Shown: positions 10,130 through 20,967, counted from the stretch's first letter. The stretch: 64,000 nt of DNA from Dromiciops gliroides (GCF_019393635.1 NC_057861.1:190976026-191040025); one strand, 5' to 3'. Notes: a model not told the origin generated them from the letters alone. A program made the numbers and translations.

Positions 10130-10785
10130 TTGCCTTTCTTTTACTAGACTTTTAGCTCCTTAAAGTGGGGCACTGTTTCCAGGCTGCAGTATCCCAAGCT
10201 TAAGAAGTCCCAGGTGGTATGATTTGAGGAGAATCAGGTTCTTTACTCACCTGGCCTGTTCCCTGGTCCTAGATGACCCCAGACCAACTTGCCAATCAAC
10301 CAGCTTTGTGTGTTGTGGCTGTTAGCTCCGACGAGCCTGTGCCCCTCCCCCATCTGGGCCACTTTTACTAGAGCCTACCCCCTGATTCTCAGCAGGGGTG
10401 TAAAATCCAAGTTCTGCCTTAGCACCAGCATAGACCCCTGTAGTTTCTCCCCTGTCCAGGGCTCAGCCCACTCACCAGGCTGTGAGCTTAGTTCCAGATG
10501 ACACTGGTGCTTCAGCTGATTCAGAGGCTCTGGGGGTCTCCTTCTCTGGTGAGGGCTTCCTGAGACTGGATCATTGTCAGGGTAACTGTGGGGTTGGGCC
10601 CGACTCCTGTATCAGCACAGCAGCTCCCTCCTTCTGACCTTCCAAGCCGTTCTTGGTTAGAAGATGATTTCAGCACATTCTTCTGTGAGTTTTGCTGCTC
10701 CGGGCATTTTCCTATAACCTTATTTGGATGCTTTTTTGAGCGATCATGTCATGAGTTTGGGAGCTCACTCCATTCTAGATTCCTT

Positions 10786-10960
10786 AATTGTATGTAATAC
10801 TAGTGCAAATAAAACTAGGATGTCACTAGGATTTATACTTTTCTGAGTATTTGTTACTGTTTGATACCTTAACCCACTATTCACTGTGTCATTTATTCTC
10901 AGTAAATCTTTTTAGCAGTTCTTTATTAAAAGGCCTATAATAAGTTAATCTAGGGTCTTG
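10786..10960. other. short unassigned stretch
   Basis: Pre-insertion flank of the HAL1. No feature seen. Confidence 0.4.
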
Positions 10961-10964
10961 AGAG

Positions 10965-11155
10965 CTTTCTATATAAACATAGTATGTTAAAAGTTCACAA
11001 AACATTTTGTATATGTTGTCCCATTTGATTCTTACAAATGAGCAGACTAAGGCTAAGTAACTTGTCCAAGGTAACACACTTTAAATAGGCATTAGATTCA
11101 AACCTATGTCTCTTTGATTCCAAGTCAAGCACTTTTCTCACTATGCTATATTTTT
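10965..11155 (-). repeat. MIR-type SINE
   Basis: ACTAAGGCTAAGTAACTTGTCCAAGGTAACACAC and a degenerate GATTCCAAGTCAAGCACTTT mark a reverse MIR. Followed by an AT/AC-rich simple stretch (ATATACATACACACATGC). Confidence 0.65.
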
Positions 11156-11650
11156 AGTATACATATATACATACACACATGCATATATGTAGGTTAGACC
11201 AATTCTGATTAATGCAAAATCCTAACCTAGGCTTTAAAACATCAAAGGTACAAATATGAGTGGAGAAAAGATGGGACTTACACAATACACTGCATGAAAG
11301 AGACCTTGAGGATTTTAGTATATTAGTGAATTAGCATTGACCTAGAACCAGAACCAGAAAAACAAATATAGTAAGTTCCTCCGCTAAAGTCTGATTTTAG
11401 TTTCTCATTATAATTTACTTGTGGCCCTTTAACAAGTTCAGGTAGTTCTTGTTGAGCTATAAAGACTTCATGTACACTCCAAAAATGAATTGTGTTTCTC
11501 TCATCTTTAGATCAGCTAAGTTTGGAGAAGCTTGCCACCAAGTTGGCTAATCAATAACAAAGGACTCATCAAAGCATCTCAAGAATTGTAATTTATACAA
11601 AAACATGGAAAGATGTCTTCTGCCCTAAGCTTTTCAAGAACTATAGCTTG

Positions 11651-11785
11651 GCACTTTTTTTGGATCTCCAGTGTTAAGAACAGTTCCTGCCACATAGTAA
11701 CCACTTAATAAATATATTCATTCAATTATAAAAAAATAAATAAATAAATAAATAAATAAAAAAATAAAAAAAATAAAAAAAAAAA
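11651..11785 (+). mobile_element. poly(A) retroinsertion with L2/MIR-like body
   Basis: Body reads AACAGTTCCTGCCACATAGT, then AACCACTTAATAAATATATT, an L2/MIR-style 3' end, followed by an AAAT/AAAAAT-rich tail (11731-11785). Bounded by a perfect 15-bp duplication AAGAACTATAGCTTG at 11636-11650 and 11786-11800, typical of L1-mediated insertion. Confidence 0.75.
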
Positions 11786-11924
11786 AAGAACTATAGCTTG
11801 TACAAAGACATGGAAGATGCCAACTGCATCAACGTCCAGCAGGAAAAACTATCCTCCAGACCTAGACACCATGCTGTTCCCACCACTCACCAAACCCCTC
11901 CTCAAACTAATCTCAGCTTTGGCT

Positions 11925-12165
11925 TGTTAAGTCATTTCAGTCATGTCCGACTCTAACCCCAAGTGGGGTTTTCTTGGCAAAAGATACTGAAGTGGTTTGC
12001 CAATTCCTTCTCCCACTCATGTTACATGTGAGGAACTGAGCCAAAACAGGGCGAAGCAACTTGCCTAGGGTCACACAGCTAAATAAGTGTCTGAGGTGAG
12101 ATTTGATCTCAGGAAGATGAGTCTTCCTGACTTCAAGGACAGTACTCTATACACCGCAACTGAGC
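11925..12165 (-). mobile_element. long Mar1-type SINE with RTE-like tail
   Basis: Begins with TCATTTCAGTCATGTCCGAC (an RTE/Bov-B-like 3' end in reverse), then GGGGTTTTCTTGGCAAAAGA, the core CTAGGGTCACACAGCTAAAT and AGGAAGATGAGTCTTCCTGA. The head is decayed. Confidence 0.8.
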
Positions 12166-12530
12166 TTTGACATGCTACCCTGAGGCTGAGCTATCACTGA
12201 TGAGTGAAACCTCACCTATCCCTCAATGTCTTGTAAAGCACTAAACCGTATTTCACATGCCATTCAGCTCCAAGAAACTAGGACACATCCTAGCACTAGA
12301 ATCTTACTGTTTGCCCTGTTGCTATGCCCTTACTTAATTCTACCATTCCCTTTCCATCTCTTGCTCTGGAAACAGTAATCAAATCAATGCTACCATTATT
12401 ACTATTAGGGTATGAAAATCCACTGTCTTTTAAATATTAATGATCCCCATGACTCCCTGGAGCAAAACATCCCTGGCTCCTACTACTCTGTTGTATCCCT
12501 CTATTAATGTAAATTTTTACTTCTTTTCAA
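12166..12530. other. no recognisable feature
   Basis: No exon or clear repeat. Flanks the SINE/ERV composite that follows. Confidence 0.35.
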
Positions 12531-12600
12531 GAAAGCTGCTTATGGGGGCAGCTAGGTGGTGCAGTAGATTGATTAAGCACCAGCCCTGGATTCAGGAGGA

Positions 12601-13159
12601 TGTGTAATTTAAAATTCTAAATGTAGGTTCTAATCTGTCCTCCCAGTTTTGGGGAGAAAGAAACTGACTAAAATCACTGATAAACAAGTTTAGGGTTTTT
12701 AAGGGTTTAGTGAAAGAGTAAAAGAAAGATTGATGACAGATTTCCTATAACCTGGCAATCCTAACCTTCCTAAGCTCCCACTTCTGAAGTCCTCTGCCAC
12801 CATGCCGATCTCTCACACCAAAAAGCACAGAACTGTGTCCCCAGCGTCTGTTTCCTACTTCATGTTCCCCTCCCAGAAATGGAAGGTTCTTCAAGCTGAT
12901 TGGCTAGTGTCATTCAAATTCATTGGTTCACTGGACCTGAAGGTAGTCCCAATGTAAAGTTCAAAGTTTTTAGCTTCTGAGAACAATTACTTTCTTAAGT
13001 ACTAGCCAGAAGCTTTTACAATCTAGTAGACTGGAATTAAGCCAGTAATCCAGTCAGCAGTCAATCACCTTATCCAATTCAATCAATTTAAACCAGTCTG
13101 CAGGTGGGGCCCTGAGGATCTGCTAAAACTCATCTATCACATTCCATTATCTTGACACA
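12601..13159 (-). mobile_element. 3' LTR of a partial endogenous retrovirus
   Basis: On the - strand it begins TGTGTCAAGATAATGG and ends ATTTTAAATTACACA, so the termini are TGTGT/ACACA. A purine tract (AAAGGGGGGAA on the - strand) lies directly upstream at 13170-13160. Related to the LTRs at 24434-25022 and 55006-55412, which share the start and CAAATTCATTGGTTCACTGG-like internal blocks. Confidence 0.82.
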
Positions 13160-14944
13160 TTCCCCCCTTTGTTTCTTCTATGAACAGGGTGTTCCTTGAT
13201 GAAATACACCCTATGCTTAACAAACAATATGTTAATAACAATATAGGAAAAAAAGAGGAAATTTTGTCCAGAGGGGCAGTCCCTCATGAACTGGCGCTTT
13301 GACAATGCCTGCAGAGGGAGGGCCTCTGCAGAGAATATATATTAAAAATGGTGTATATAATAACAGAAGGGAAAAACAAAAAACCAACAAAATGAAACTG
13401 GTCATTCAAAGTCTTTGAGATCTTGTCAGAGTGGTGGGATGTCCTCAGGAAAACTGGATTCTGGTTGTCTTTGGACTCACTTCTTTAGCTGTTGAACTGC
13501 TGGATTTTCACTAATTCTTAGCTTAGTATTGTCAATGATCAAATTAAACTGAGAGTTCTTCACAATATAACCATACTCAAACTTTATATATATATATATA
13601 TATATATAAATCATATTACATTCCCCCCCCCTTTGGAGGATTTATACCCATATAAAACAGAGTTGAGGCAGTTATACAATCTATAACACTTCTTACCACC
13701 ATGTGTCTGGATCAAAGCCAAATTTTGTAATATGTCTATGATAACACCTGAAAATATTATGGAAAGGTTACCATACCACATCTTGTGGTTCCAAGACATC
13801 CAACAATTGTGCTGGCCACAGGTGGATGGATTCTGACCATGCCATCATTAGGAGGGAGAGAGGAAGAAACTGGATTATGTCCAGCAATTTGGGTCTACAT
13901 AGTCTCCATCATAAGCAAACCATGGACTTACATACCCGTCTCTCCTCCTGTTGTACATGTTTTCTCTCCAGGGCCTGCATCAAGCTCATTGTGAGAGCAA
14001 TTAGTCTCTGAAATGATAAGTTTCCATAATTCATAAATCTTATATTAATTTCACCAAAGACAACATGATGGTAAAAATGCATGTTATGCTGCATAACTGA
14101 GGATATACTTGTAATATATACTATGATTCCGAACTATACCCAGAGTATACATAGTCACAATGACATAAATGATAAATGAATGTAAATGACTGATATTAGA
14201 CATTACATAACCTTTTAGCAAGTAAACCACATCATCTTGTACATGAATTCTCTACCTAGTATAATAATAACAGATCCTTAAAGTGATAATCAATTTATCA
14301 AAAAGAAATGAAACTTCAATCAGCAAGACTCAATATTCAGTATGTTCATTGATAAATCAAGCAATAGGTTTCAATAACCCTTCTGGGTTTTTTTTTAAAC
14401 ATAATACCATAAACAAACTCATTAAACCTATGGTTCTCTTCAGCTTCTGAGGCCCAATGGCTTCACAGCATATACTTAAAATGTCTTTGAAATTCACTCA
14501 GTTTACAAGAATGAGTTAAAAAGAAACAAAAGTCAAAAGGAAAATCAAAACAAAAACAAAAAAGCAAAAGGTTTGCTAAGTATCCTTTTGTGCTCATGAG
14601 TAAACTTAAGTATGTGAGGAATTCCAGGCCTTCCAATGCCTTTCAAAAATAAAACAAAAAAAGGAACAAAGGTTAAATAGGGGGAGGGGAAAAGGGTAAG
14701 ATAGAGGGGGAGATTGAGGTAGGCCAGAAAACAAGACCAAGTGCTTCAGTGGTTCACCTGCAGGAGGAAAAGCTTGTTAAAGTTAAATTATTTGGGGGGT
14801 ATACCACATCGTTTTAACTGGTTCCCCAATTCTCTGCACGCCAAAGTGGCAGGGGTTTCTGAATTGTCATTGATTTTTCCAATTCTGTCATAATGTTCTC
14901 TATGGTAGAAAATGTGGAGTTCTTTAGCATCAGCTTTGTCTATC
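13160..14944 (-). pseudogene. ERV internal remnant, 5' LTR missing
   Basis: About 1.8 kb between the polypurine tract and the SINE half. Only short broken reading frames are present and I recognise no gag, pol or env domain, so it is a defective remnant. It carries a TA microsatellite (13590-13609), a perfect 9-bp inverted repeat (13309-13331) and no second LTR. Confidence 0.6.
13309..13331. repeat. perfect short inverted repeat (hairpin)
   Basis: CTGCAGAGG and CCTCTGCAG are separated by five bases (GAGGG). It lies about 150 bases inside the ERV from the polypurine tract. Confidence 0.7.
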
Positions 14945-15839
14945 AAGCACAAGCACTGAATTCAGGAAGACCTGAGTTCAAATTTGGCCTCAGATACTTG
15001 ACACTTACTAGCTGTGTGACCTTGGGCAAGTCACTTAACCCTCACTGCCCCATCCAAAAAAAAAAAAGCTGCTTAAACTGGAGACAACCTGCTCAGCTCC
15101 CCACTATTAACTCCAGCAAAAGGCTGAAGTTTGCACCAGACCAAATAATGATCAAGAAATGCTATAAGAAACTAGTGAGTACACTAAAAAAGTCAGCCAG
15201 AAACTCATGGTCAGGAGACCAAAACCCATAATTTGCTGATTGATTCCATGAGGATAAGAAATTTTCGAAGAAAATCAAATGGCTAAAAATGAGAAAAATT
15301 ATATCAAAAACAAGTGATCTGGTAAATAGGTCAAGGAGAGAGAGTTTTAAAACCACTGGATTCCCTGAAAACCATGATAAAAAAAAAATTTGAAGAAATC
15401 TTAAACTGTGCAGAACTGTTATAACCAGAGGCCAAAGTGAAGATGGACGGACATTCACTCTTTCTGAAAGGAACCTCCCAAAGGAAAAGTTCCCAAGAGT
15501 ATCAGCCAAAATTCAGACCTCCTCTGTTAAATGGAAAAACAAAATGTACAAGTATCCAGAAATAAGCATCAATATTTTAAAAGGCAATAGAGAGAGGCTT
15601 ACAGCTAAGACTAATTTTCCCTGCAAATCCTACAGGGGGAAATGGGCTTTAACTGAAAGGAAAACTTTCAAGCATTCCTGATAAACCAGTTAAGTAAGAA
15701 CTTTGAAATACAAAAACAAGCATCCAGAAAAAACTTAGGTAAATATTTTGAGCAGTTGAAGAAGTAATAAAGTGATGTGCTAACAGCAGGAAAAGAAATG
15801 TTTTCCAAATATTGAGATTACATAAGAAAAACACAGGTC

Positions 15840-15989
15840 GGGGGCAGCTAGGTGGCGCAGTGGATAAAGCACAGGCCCTGGATTCAGGAGGACCTGAGTT
15901 CAAATGCAGTCTCAGATACTTGACACTAGCTGTGTGACCCTGGGCAAGTCACTTAACACTCATTGCCCCACCAAAAAAAAAAGAAAAAG
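15840..15989 (+). mobile_element. CORE-SINE, full length
   Basis: Family-B copy ending AACACTCATTGCCCCACC. Flanked by AAAAACACAGGTC at about 15827-15839 and 15990-16002. Inserted in the old HAL1 remnant. Confidence 0.92.
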
Positions 15990-16244
15990 AAAAACACAGG
16001 TCCTGGAAGTCCATGGGTTCTGTTTTGAGGGCTTGAAGGGGAGGGACGTCACAAGCAAAACAAACTTGCTGATCCTGAGAGGATGAAAGAGGTAAAGAAG
16101 GAAGGGCTTACATTGTTTCTTTAACTGGGGAATGGCTAATCAAATTGTGGTATATAAATGTAATGGAATATTATTACCCCATAAGAAATGACCAGAGATT
16201 ATTTTAGAGAATCCTAAGTGTATGAGTTGTAAAGTAAGAAGTAT

Positions 16245-16485
16245 CAGGCAATAGATAAGAGTGCTAGGCCTTAAGTTGGGAAGATTCATCTTCCTGAGTT
16301 CAAATCTGGCCTCAGACACTGACTAACTGTGTGACCCTGGCAAAGTCACTTAAACCTGTTTCCCTTAGTTCCTCATCTGTAAAATGAGCTGGAGAAGGAA
16401 TATGGCAAACCACTATATTGTCCTTGCCAAGAAAACCTGAAATGGTGTTAGGAAGAGTCAGACATAACTGAACAACAAAAAGAAC
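16245..16485 (+). mobile_element. long Mar1-type SINE with RTE-like tail
   Basis: Forward copy: GTTCAAATCTGGCCTCAGAC, TTCCTCATCTGTAAAATGAG, TGGAGAAGGAATATGGCAAA, CCTTGCCAAGAAAACC and the terminal AGTCAGACATAACTGAACAA. Confidence 0.85.
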
Positions 16486-17008
16486 CAGGTGAACAATTTA
16501 CATAACGAGAAATGTAGAAAAAAAAAAACACTTTAAAAGACTAAAGAACACTGGTCAAAGCAATGACCCACCATGCCTCCACATCTATGGTGAAGCATTT
16601 TTATTAACCTACCTAACAGAGGGCTACAATGTGAAAGGACATATTTGGACATGGACATTGTGTAGATTCATTTTACTATCCTTGTTACAAGAGGCCCCTC
16701 CCCCTTTTGCTTGGTGGGCAAAAGGAAGAGGATTAATAATAGAAATGCAAAAAAAAAAAAGTTTTTAAAATGCATAAAAGGAGCCAAAGGAAGCTTGGAA
16801 GGCATTCGGGATGGTACTAACACTTGCTTTTTTTAAGGAAGGAGATGAGAAATGGATATTCAGTTTCATATATAATCTTTATGCATATGGAAATGTTTAT
16901 GGTGTTCAAAATTTTAAAAGAAAAAACACAAGCTCTTTAAAGGGAGGGACTACCTAACCTTTTTATTTGCTTCCTTGGGGCCTGGGTATTGTTTAAAAGC
17001 TGTTGATT

Positions 17009-17095
17009 CCCTCAATGAGAATACTCAATATCAATCAATCAATACTCCCTCAATGAGAATACTCAATATCAATCAATACTCAATATCAATCAATA
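17009..17095 (+). repeat. imperfect tandem repeat
   Basis: The unit CCCTCAATGAGAATACTC plus AATATCAATCAATCAATACT occurs at 17009-17046 and again at 17047-17080, followed by a third partial CAATATCAATCAATA. Confidence 0.85.
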
Positions 17096-17575
17096 AAAGC
17101 CACAGATACCCACAGTAAGACTACCAGTTACACTAACAGAAAGATGGTCCAGAACGAGATTATTTCCCCATTGTACTCTTCTGACCAAAGTCTGACAAAA
17201 TCTGGAGTATTTTGTTGAGTTTGGGGTATTACATTTTAGGTAAGTCACTAACAGTCCAAGGCATGTTTGGGATGGTAAGAGAACTAAAAATACCAGATAA
17301 CAGAACATTTTATGGTATACAGCATTCTTTCTACACACCAACAAATCCCTCCTGATTACATTTAATATTCCTTCTGCTATACCATACTGCCATGAGGATT
17401 GGTTGAAGGAAATAGATTCAGGTGACACAAGAGAAAACTTGTGAAGAACATGACAACCTTCTTTAAGTATTGAAGTGAAGTTTTATGGGATAGGGGAGTT
17501 AAATGTTTTGCCAGAGCCCCAAAGTGCCAAATTGTTTAAGAGGCCTATTTTAGCTCAAGGGTACCAGTGGACTGT
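17096..17575. other. no recognisable feature
   Basis: Unassigned sequence. A 112-codon open stretch on the - strand shows no recognisable domain or splice context. Confidence 0.4.
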
Positions 17576-17579
17576 GGAG

Positions 17580-19085
17580 AAGGATTCGACTGTCCCACCC
17601 CAGCGGGCAACCAGGAAGAAATCCTGAGTGGCTGAAGGCCCAGGTGGGGTAGGGGAGCAGGGGAGCAGTCTCATGGGAAGCTGAGAACCACACCACAGAA
17701 AGCTTTGCTGGTTGGTTTCTTAGTAAATAAGCCTGAGGTTATCTCCAGACCTGAGAACAGGACAGGTGAGATTAAAACCTGCCACCACCACCCCCAACCC
17801 CAAACACCTGAGACCCTCTGAAACTGAGAACAGGAGCAGAGCTGAGAAGCAGCCCCACCCCCCACCCCCACCCCCCAGGGGAGAGTTTAAAATCAAATGA
17901 AAGTGAGGCCAGGCAGGCTGAGAAGAAGCCCAACCATCGCCTGGGCCACGCTGTAGCTTGAACAGTGTGTCCTAGAAGCAGTGCCACACTTTAAGAAGTA
18001 GTTAAAAGTCAAGAAATAGTAAGCCAGGATGAGCAGGCAGAGAAAGCAGAAGACCATCAAAAACTTCTTTGGGGGTAAGGTAGACCACAATAAAACCTCA
18101 GAAGAAGAAGATAATAACAGGGTCAAAGCTCCAATGTCCAAAGCTTCCAAGAAAAATATGAACTGGTCACAGGCCATGGAATCTCTCAAAAGGGACTCTG
18201 AAGAAAAAGTAGGAGACATAGAAAGAAGATGTAGAGAAAAGGAGGAAAGAATGGAACGAGAAATGAGAGAGATGCAGGAGAGTCATGAGAAAAAAGTCAA
18301 CAGTTTGAAAAGCCAAATGGAAAAGGAGATTAAAAAACTGTCTGATAAAAATAACTGCCTAAGAATTAGGATTGAACAAATGGAAGCTAGTGACCTTATG
18401 AGAAACCAAAACACAGTAAAGCAAATCCAATTGAATAAAAAAATAAAGGGCAATGTGAAATATCTCCTTGGAAAAACAACTGACCTGGAAAATAAATCTA
18501 GGAGAGATAATTTGAAAATCATTGGACTACCTGAAAACCATGAACAAAACAAAAGCTTAGACACCATCCTCCAAGAGACTGTGAGGGAAAATTGCCCTGA
18601 TATTCTAGAAGCAGAAGCTAAAATAGAAATTGAAAGAATCCACCGATTACCTCCTGAAAGAGATCCCAAAAGGAAAACCTCCAGGAATATTATAGCCAAA
18701 TTCCAGAACTCCCAGGTCAAGGAGAAAATACTGCAAGCAGCTAGAAAAAAGGAATTCAAATACTGTGGAGTTCCAATAAGGATAAAGCAAAATCTAGCAG
18801 CTTCTATATTAGACTAAAGGGCATGGAATATGATATTTCAGAGGGCAAGGGAACTGGGACTTCAGCCAAAAATCACGTACCCAGCAAAACAGTATAAACT
18901 TTCAGAAGAAAAAATGGGATTTCAATGAGAAAGAAGTCTTTCAAGCATTTGTGATGAAAAGACCTGAACTGAATAGAAAATTTGACTTTCAAATAGAAGA
19001 CCCTGGAGAAGCATAAAAAGGTAAACAGGAAAAAGACTTCATGAGGGATATTAAAAAGAAGAAGAAACAATTTCTCATGGTCTCA
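17580..19085 (+). mobile_element. HAL1/L1 5' region with near-intact ORF1
   Basis: A GC-rich 5' UTR (C-rich tract 17783-17880) leads into ORF1 at 18029. Sequence after ORF1 (GGCATGGAATATGATATTTC, then AGAAGTCTTTCAAGCATTTG) matches the ORF1-to-spacer region of the other HAL1 copies. It stops near 19085 without ORF2 or a clear 3' end. Confidence 0.78.
18029..18817 (+). CDS. L1/HAL1 ORF1 protein, C-terminally truncated
   Basis: 262 codons from an MSRQRK start. Order: a basic N terminus, a long coiled coil (about residues 55-115, with REKEERMEREMREMQESHEK), the RNA-recognition-like middle domain (SRRDNLKIIGLPENHEQNKS) and the C-terminal domain (RNIIAKFQNSQVKEKIL). ORF1p is an RNA-binding trimer that packages LINE RNA. 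The reading frame stops at ASILD, where related copies continue TLKDQRAWNMIFQRAKE in a shifted frame, so about 30-40 C-terminal residues are lost. It is still the best-preserved retroelement gene in the window. Probably not active. Confidence 0.82.
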   Translation: MSRQRKQKTIKNFFGGKVDHNKTSEEEDNNRVKAPMSKASKKNMNWSQAMESLKRDSEEKVGDIERRCREKEERMEREMREMQESHEKKVNSLKSQMEKEIKKLSDKNNCLRIRIEQMEASDLMRNQNTVKQIQLNKKIKGNVKYLLGKTTDLENKSRRDNLKIIGLPENHEQNKSLDTILQETVRENCPDILEAEAKIEIERIHRLPPERDPKRKTSRNIIAKFQNSQVKEKILQAARKKEFKYCGVPIRIKQNLAASILD

Positions 19086-19670
19086 GTAATTGGCATATTT
19101 TAGACTAGAATTAGTTCATCCAAGTCTAGTGTGTTTTCATTTGATCAAATAGTGGGTACAAGTGTTAAATATCCCTTTCCTTCAAGTTTCTACAACTTTT
19201 TATGTTGTTTGCATCCCAAAAGAGAGAACAGAAAGTGGTTAGGTTATTTTGAATTGAAGAGGATTAATAATGAGTTTTATAACCAAAATATCTTGTCCAC
19301 CTTGGTATAGTGGATATTGCAAGAGTGTTTTATTGTCCAAAAATTGATCATAATTAGATCAGGACACATTTTTTTGGCCCATTCAAATGAAATAATGCAT
19401 GTAAAGTGCTTTGCAAACCTTCAAGTGCTATCCTTACTATTCATTAATTTTTATCTTCCCAAGAAAATGTCCATCACTAAACTTGAAACAATGTTAGAAA
19501 AATGTGTAAAGATGACCTACCAAATGCCTGAATTGGTAGAAACTGGGGAAAATATGATCAAATATATTTGGGGAAAATATGATCAAACCATCAATTAGTA
19601 ATTTATGATCATTCAGAAACCAGTAACTTACTGGTTTTGTAACTTATACCAGTTACAAAAAGGGATTAAG
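19086..19670. other. no recognisable feature
   Basis: AT-rich, unassigned. Contains a short direct repeat of ATATGATCAAA at about 19552 and 19577. Confidence 0.4.
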
Positions 19671-20093
19671 CAAATTACAATTCTCCAGCCCAAGAAAACT
19701 TAGGTCAGCAGAACAGTCTGTGTCACTGGGGTGAGAATGGAGCACAGGCTGCACCACCACAGGCTGCATCCCAGCCAGCAGCAGGTGTAGGTATCAGTAG
19801 TGCCTTCCAAAGCTCCTTGCCCAGAGAGCAAGGGAGTCAGAAAACTGGACAGGAGATTAATGGAGATCTTTTGCTAGCACTGGGTGCAAGACCATTACCT
19901 ATACACAGTTCCCAGTTGCAGTCCCCAGTCACTATCTCAGGGGAAGAATTAATATTAGCATGCTAGACTGTAGCTGTAAGGAAATTAGGACCCTCGTCAG
20001 TTCTAGGGCAGAAAAGAATGCTTGTGGTCCACAGGCCAGGTAAATAGTAAACACCTCTCATTACACCATAATACTTTAAAAGAACTGAAAGCT

Positions 20094-20244
20094 GGGGGCA
20101 GCTACGTGGCACAGTGGATAGAGCAGTGGCCCTAGATTTAGGCAGACCTGAGTTCAATTCCGGCCTCGACACTTCACTTAACTAGCTGTGTGACCTTGGG
20201 CAAGTCACTTAACCCCAATTGCCTCACCAAAAAAAAAAAAAAAA
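20094..20244 (+). mobile_element. CORE-SINE
   Basis: Family-A tail (CCCCAATTGCCTCACC plus A run). AAAGAACTGAAAGCT occurs on both sides (about 20079 and 20245). Confidence 0.92.
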
Positions 20245-20670
20245 AAAGAACTGAAAGCTTACAGATGCCCAGTACTAGCTCTGCAAATAACAAAAAAACT
20301 AAAGCTTGGGGCCCCTCCACCTGGGGAGCACAGTCCAACTTTAACACCAAGTTAAGTCAAGAAATAGGCTGGTGAAATGAACAAACAACAAGAACAACCT
20401 GACCACAGAAAATTACTATAGTGACAGGGAAGGTCAAAACAAACTCAGAATACAAAGTCAAAACAGCTATATCCAAAGCCTCAAAGAAAAATGTGACTTG
20501 GTCTCAGGCTGAAAAAGAATTCCTGGAAGAACTCAAAATCAATTTTAAATCAGAGGTGGAGAAAAAATTGGGAAAAGGAGAGTGATGCAAGAAAATCATG
20601 AAAAAATTAAACAGCTTGGTAAAAGAGGCACAAAAAATACTGAAGAAAAAAAGATCTTAAAAAACAGAAT

Positions 20671-20835
20671 AGGGGCAGCTAGGTGGCGCAGTGGATAGAG
20701 CACCGGCCCTGGAGTCAGGAGTACCTGGGTTCAAATCCGGCCTCAGACACTTAACACTTACTAGCTGTGTGACCCTGGGCAAGTCACTTAACCCCAATTG
20801 CCTCACTAAAAAAAAAAACAACAACAAACAAACAA
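20671..20835 (+). mobile_element. CORE-SINE, near-consensus family A
   Basis: GGGGCAGCTAGGTGGCGCAG, GGAGTCAGGAGTACCTGGGT, CTTAACACTTACTAGC and CCCCAATTGCCTCACT. Ends in an A/C-rich tail before CCCAGAATAAGC. Confidence 0.9.
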
Positions 20836-20967
20836 AAAAACCCAGAATAAGCTAAAGAGGCATAATAATCCACTGAAGAGAATTCCTTAAAAAGGCAAAA
20901 TTGGCCATATGGAAAAATATATACAGAAATTCACTGAGGAAAAGAATTCCTTAAAAAGTAAAATTGG

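Larger units (their letters stand above)
7770..10768 (-). mobile_element. HAL1 (half-L1): complete ORF2-less LINE
   Basis: On the - strand, from 10768 to 7770: a GC-richer 5' UTR (to about 10140), an ORF1 relict (about 9970-9090), a purine-rich spacer, then the L1-type 3' end with an A-rich tail (pyrimidine-rich on the + strand, 7770-7810). No reverse transcriptase region lies between ORF1 and the 3' end. The copy is bounded by a perfect 17-bp duplication TCCATTCTAGATTCCTT at 7753-7769 and 10769-10785, so the lack of ORF2 reflects what was inserted, not a later loss. HAL1 elements of this design are known from opossum. A SINE (9979-10129) sits within it. Confidence 0.85.
12543..15064 (+). mobile_element. 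CORE-SINE split by a provirus
   Basis: The 5' part (12543-12600, ending GGATTCAGGAGGA) is cut at the LTR. The 3' part resumes at about 14945 (CAAGCACTGAATTCAGGA) and runs to an A tail ending at 15064. The SINE's own duplication AAAGCTGCTTA is at 12532-12542 and 15065-15075, so both halves belong to one insertion. About 30 bases of SINE are present in both halves, which a simple LTR insertion does not explain. Confidence 0.8.
15076..16925 (+). mobile_element. old HAL1/L1 remnant
   Basis: ORF1-derived sequence is recognisable: GATCAAGAAATGCTATAAGA, then ACTGGATTCCCTGAAAACCA (the GFPENH motif) and AGAGGCCAAAGTGAAG. The L1 3' region follows after the SINEs (AACTGGGGAATGGCTAATCA, then GTAATGGAATATTATTACCC). 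Many frameshifts and gaps; no reading frame survives. Confidence 0.7.

Noticed and set aside
13611..14094. Short open frames in the ERV interior as env or accessory genes
   Set aside because: Fragments of about 60 codons without recognisable retroviral motifs; kept only as part of a defective proviral remnant.
17090..17428. 112-codon open stretch on the - strand
   Set aside because: No domain, no splice sites and no upstream context; about the length expected by chance in AT-rich DNA of this size.
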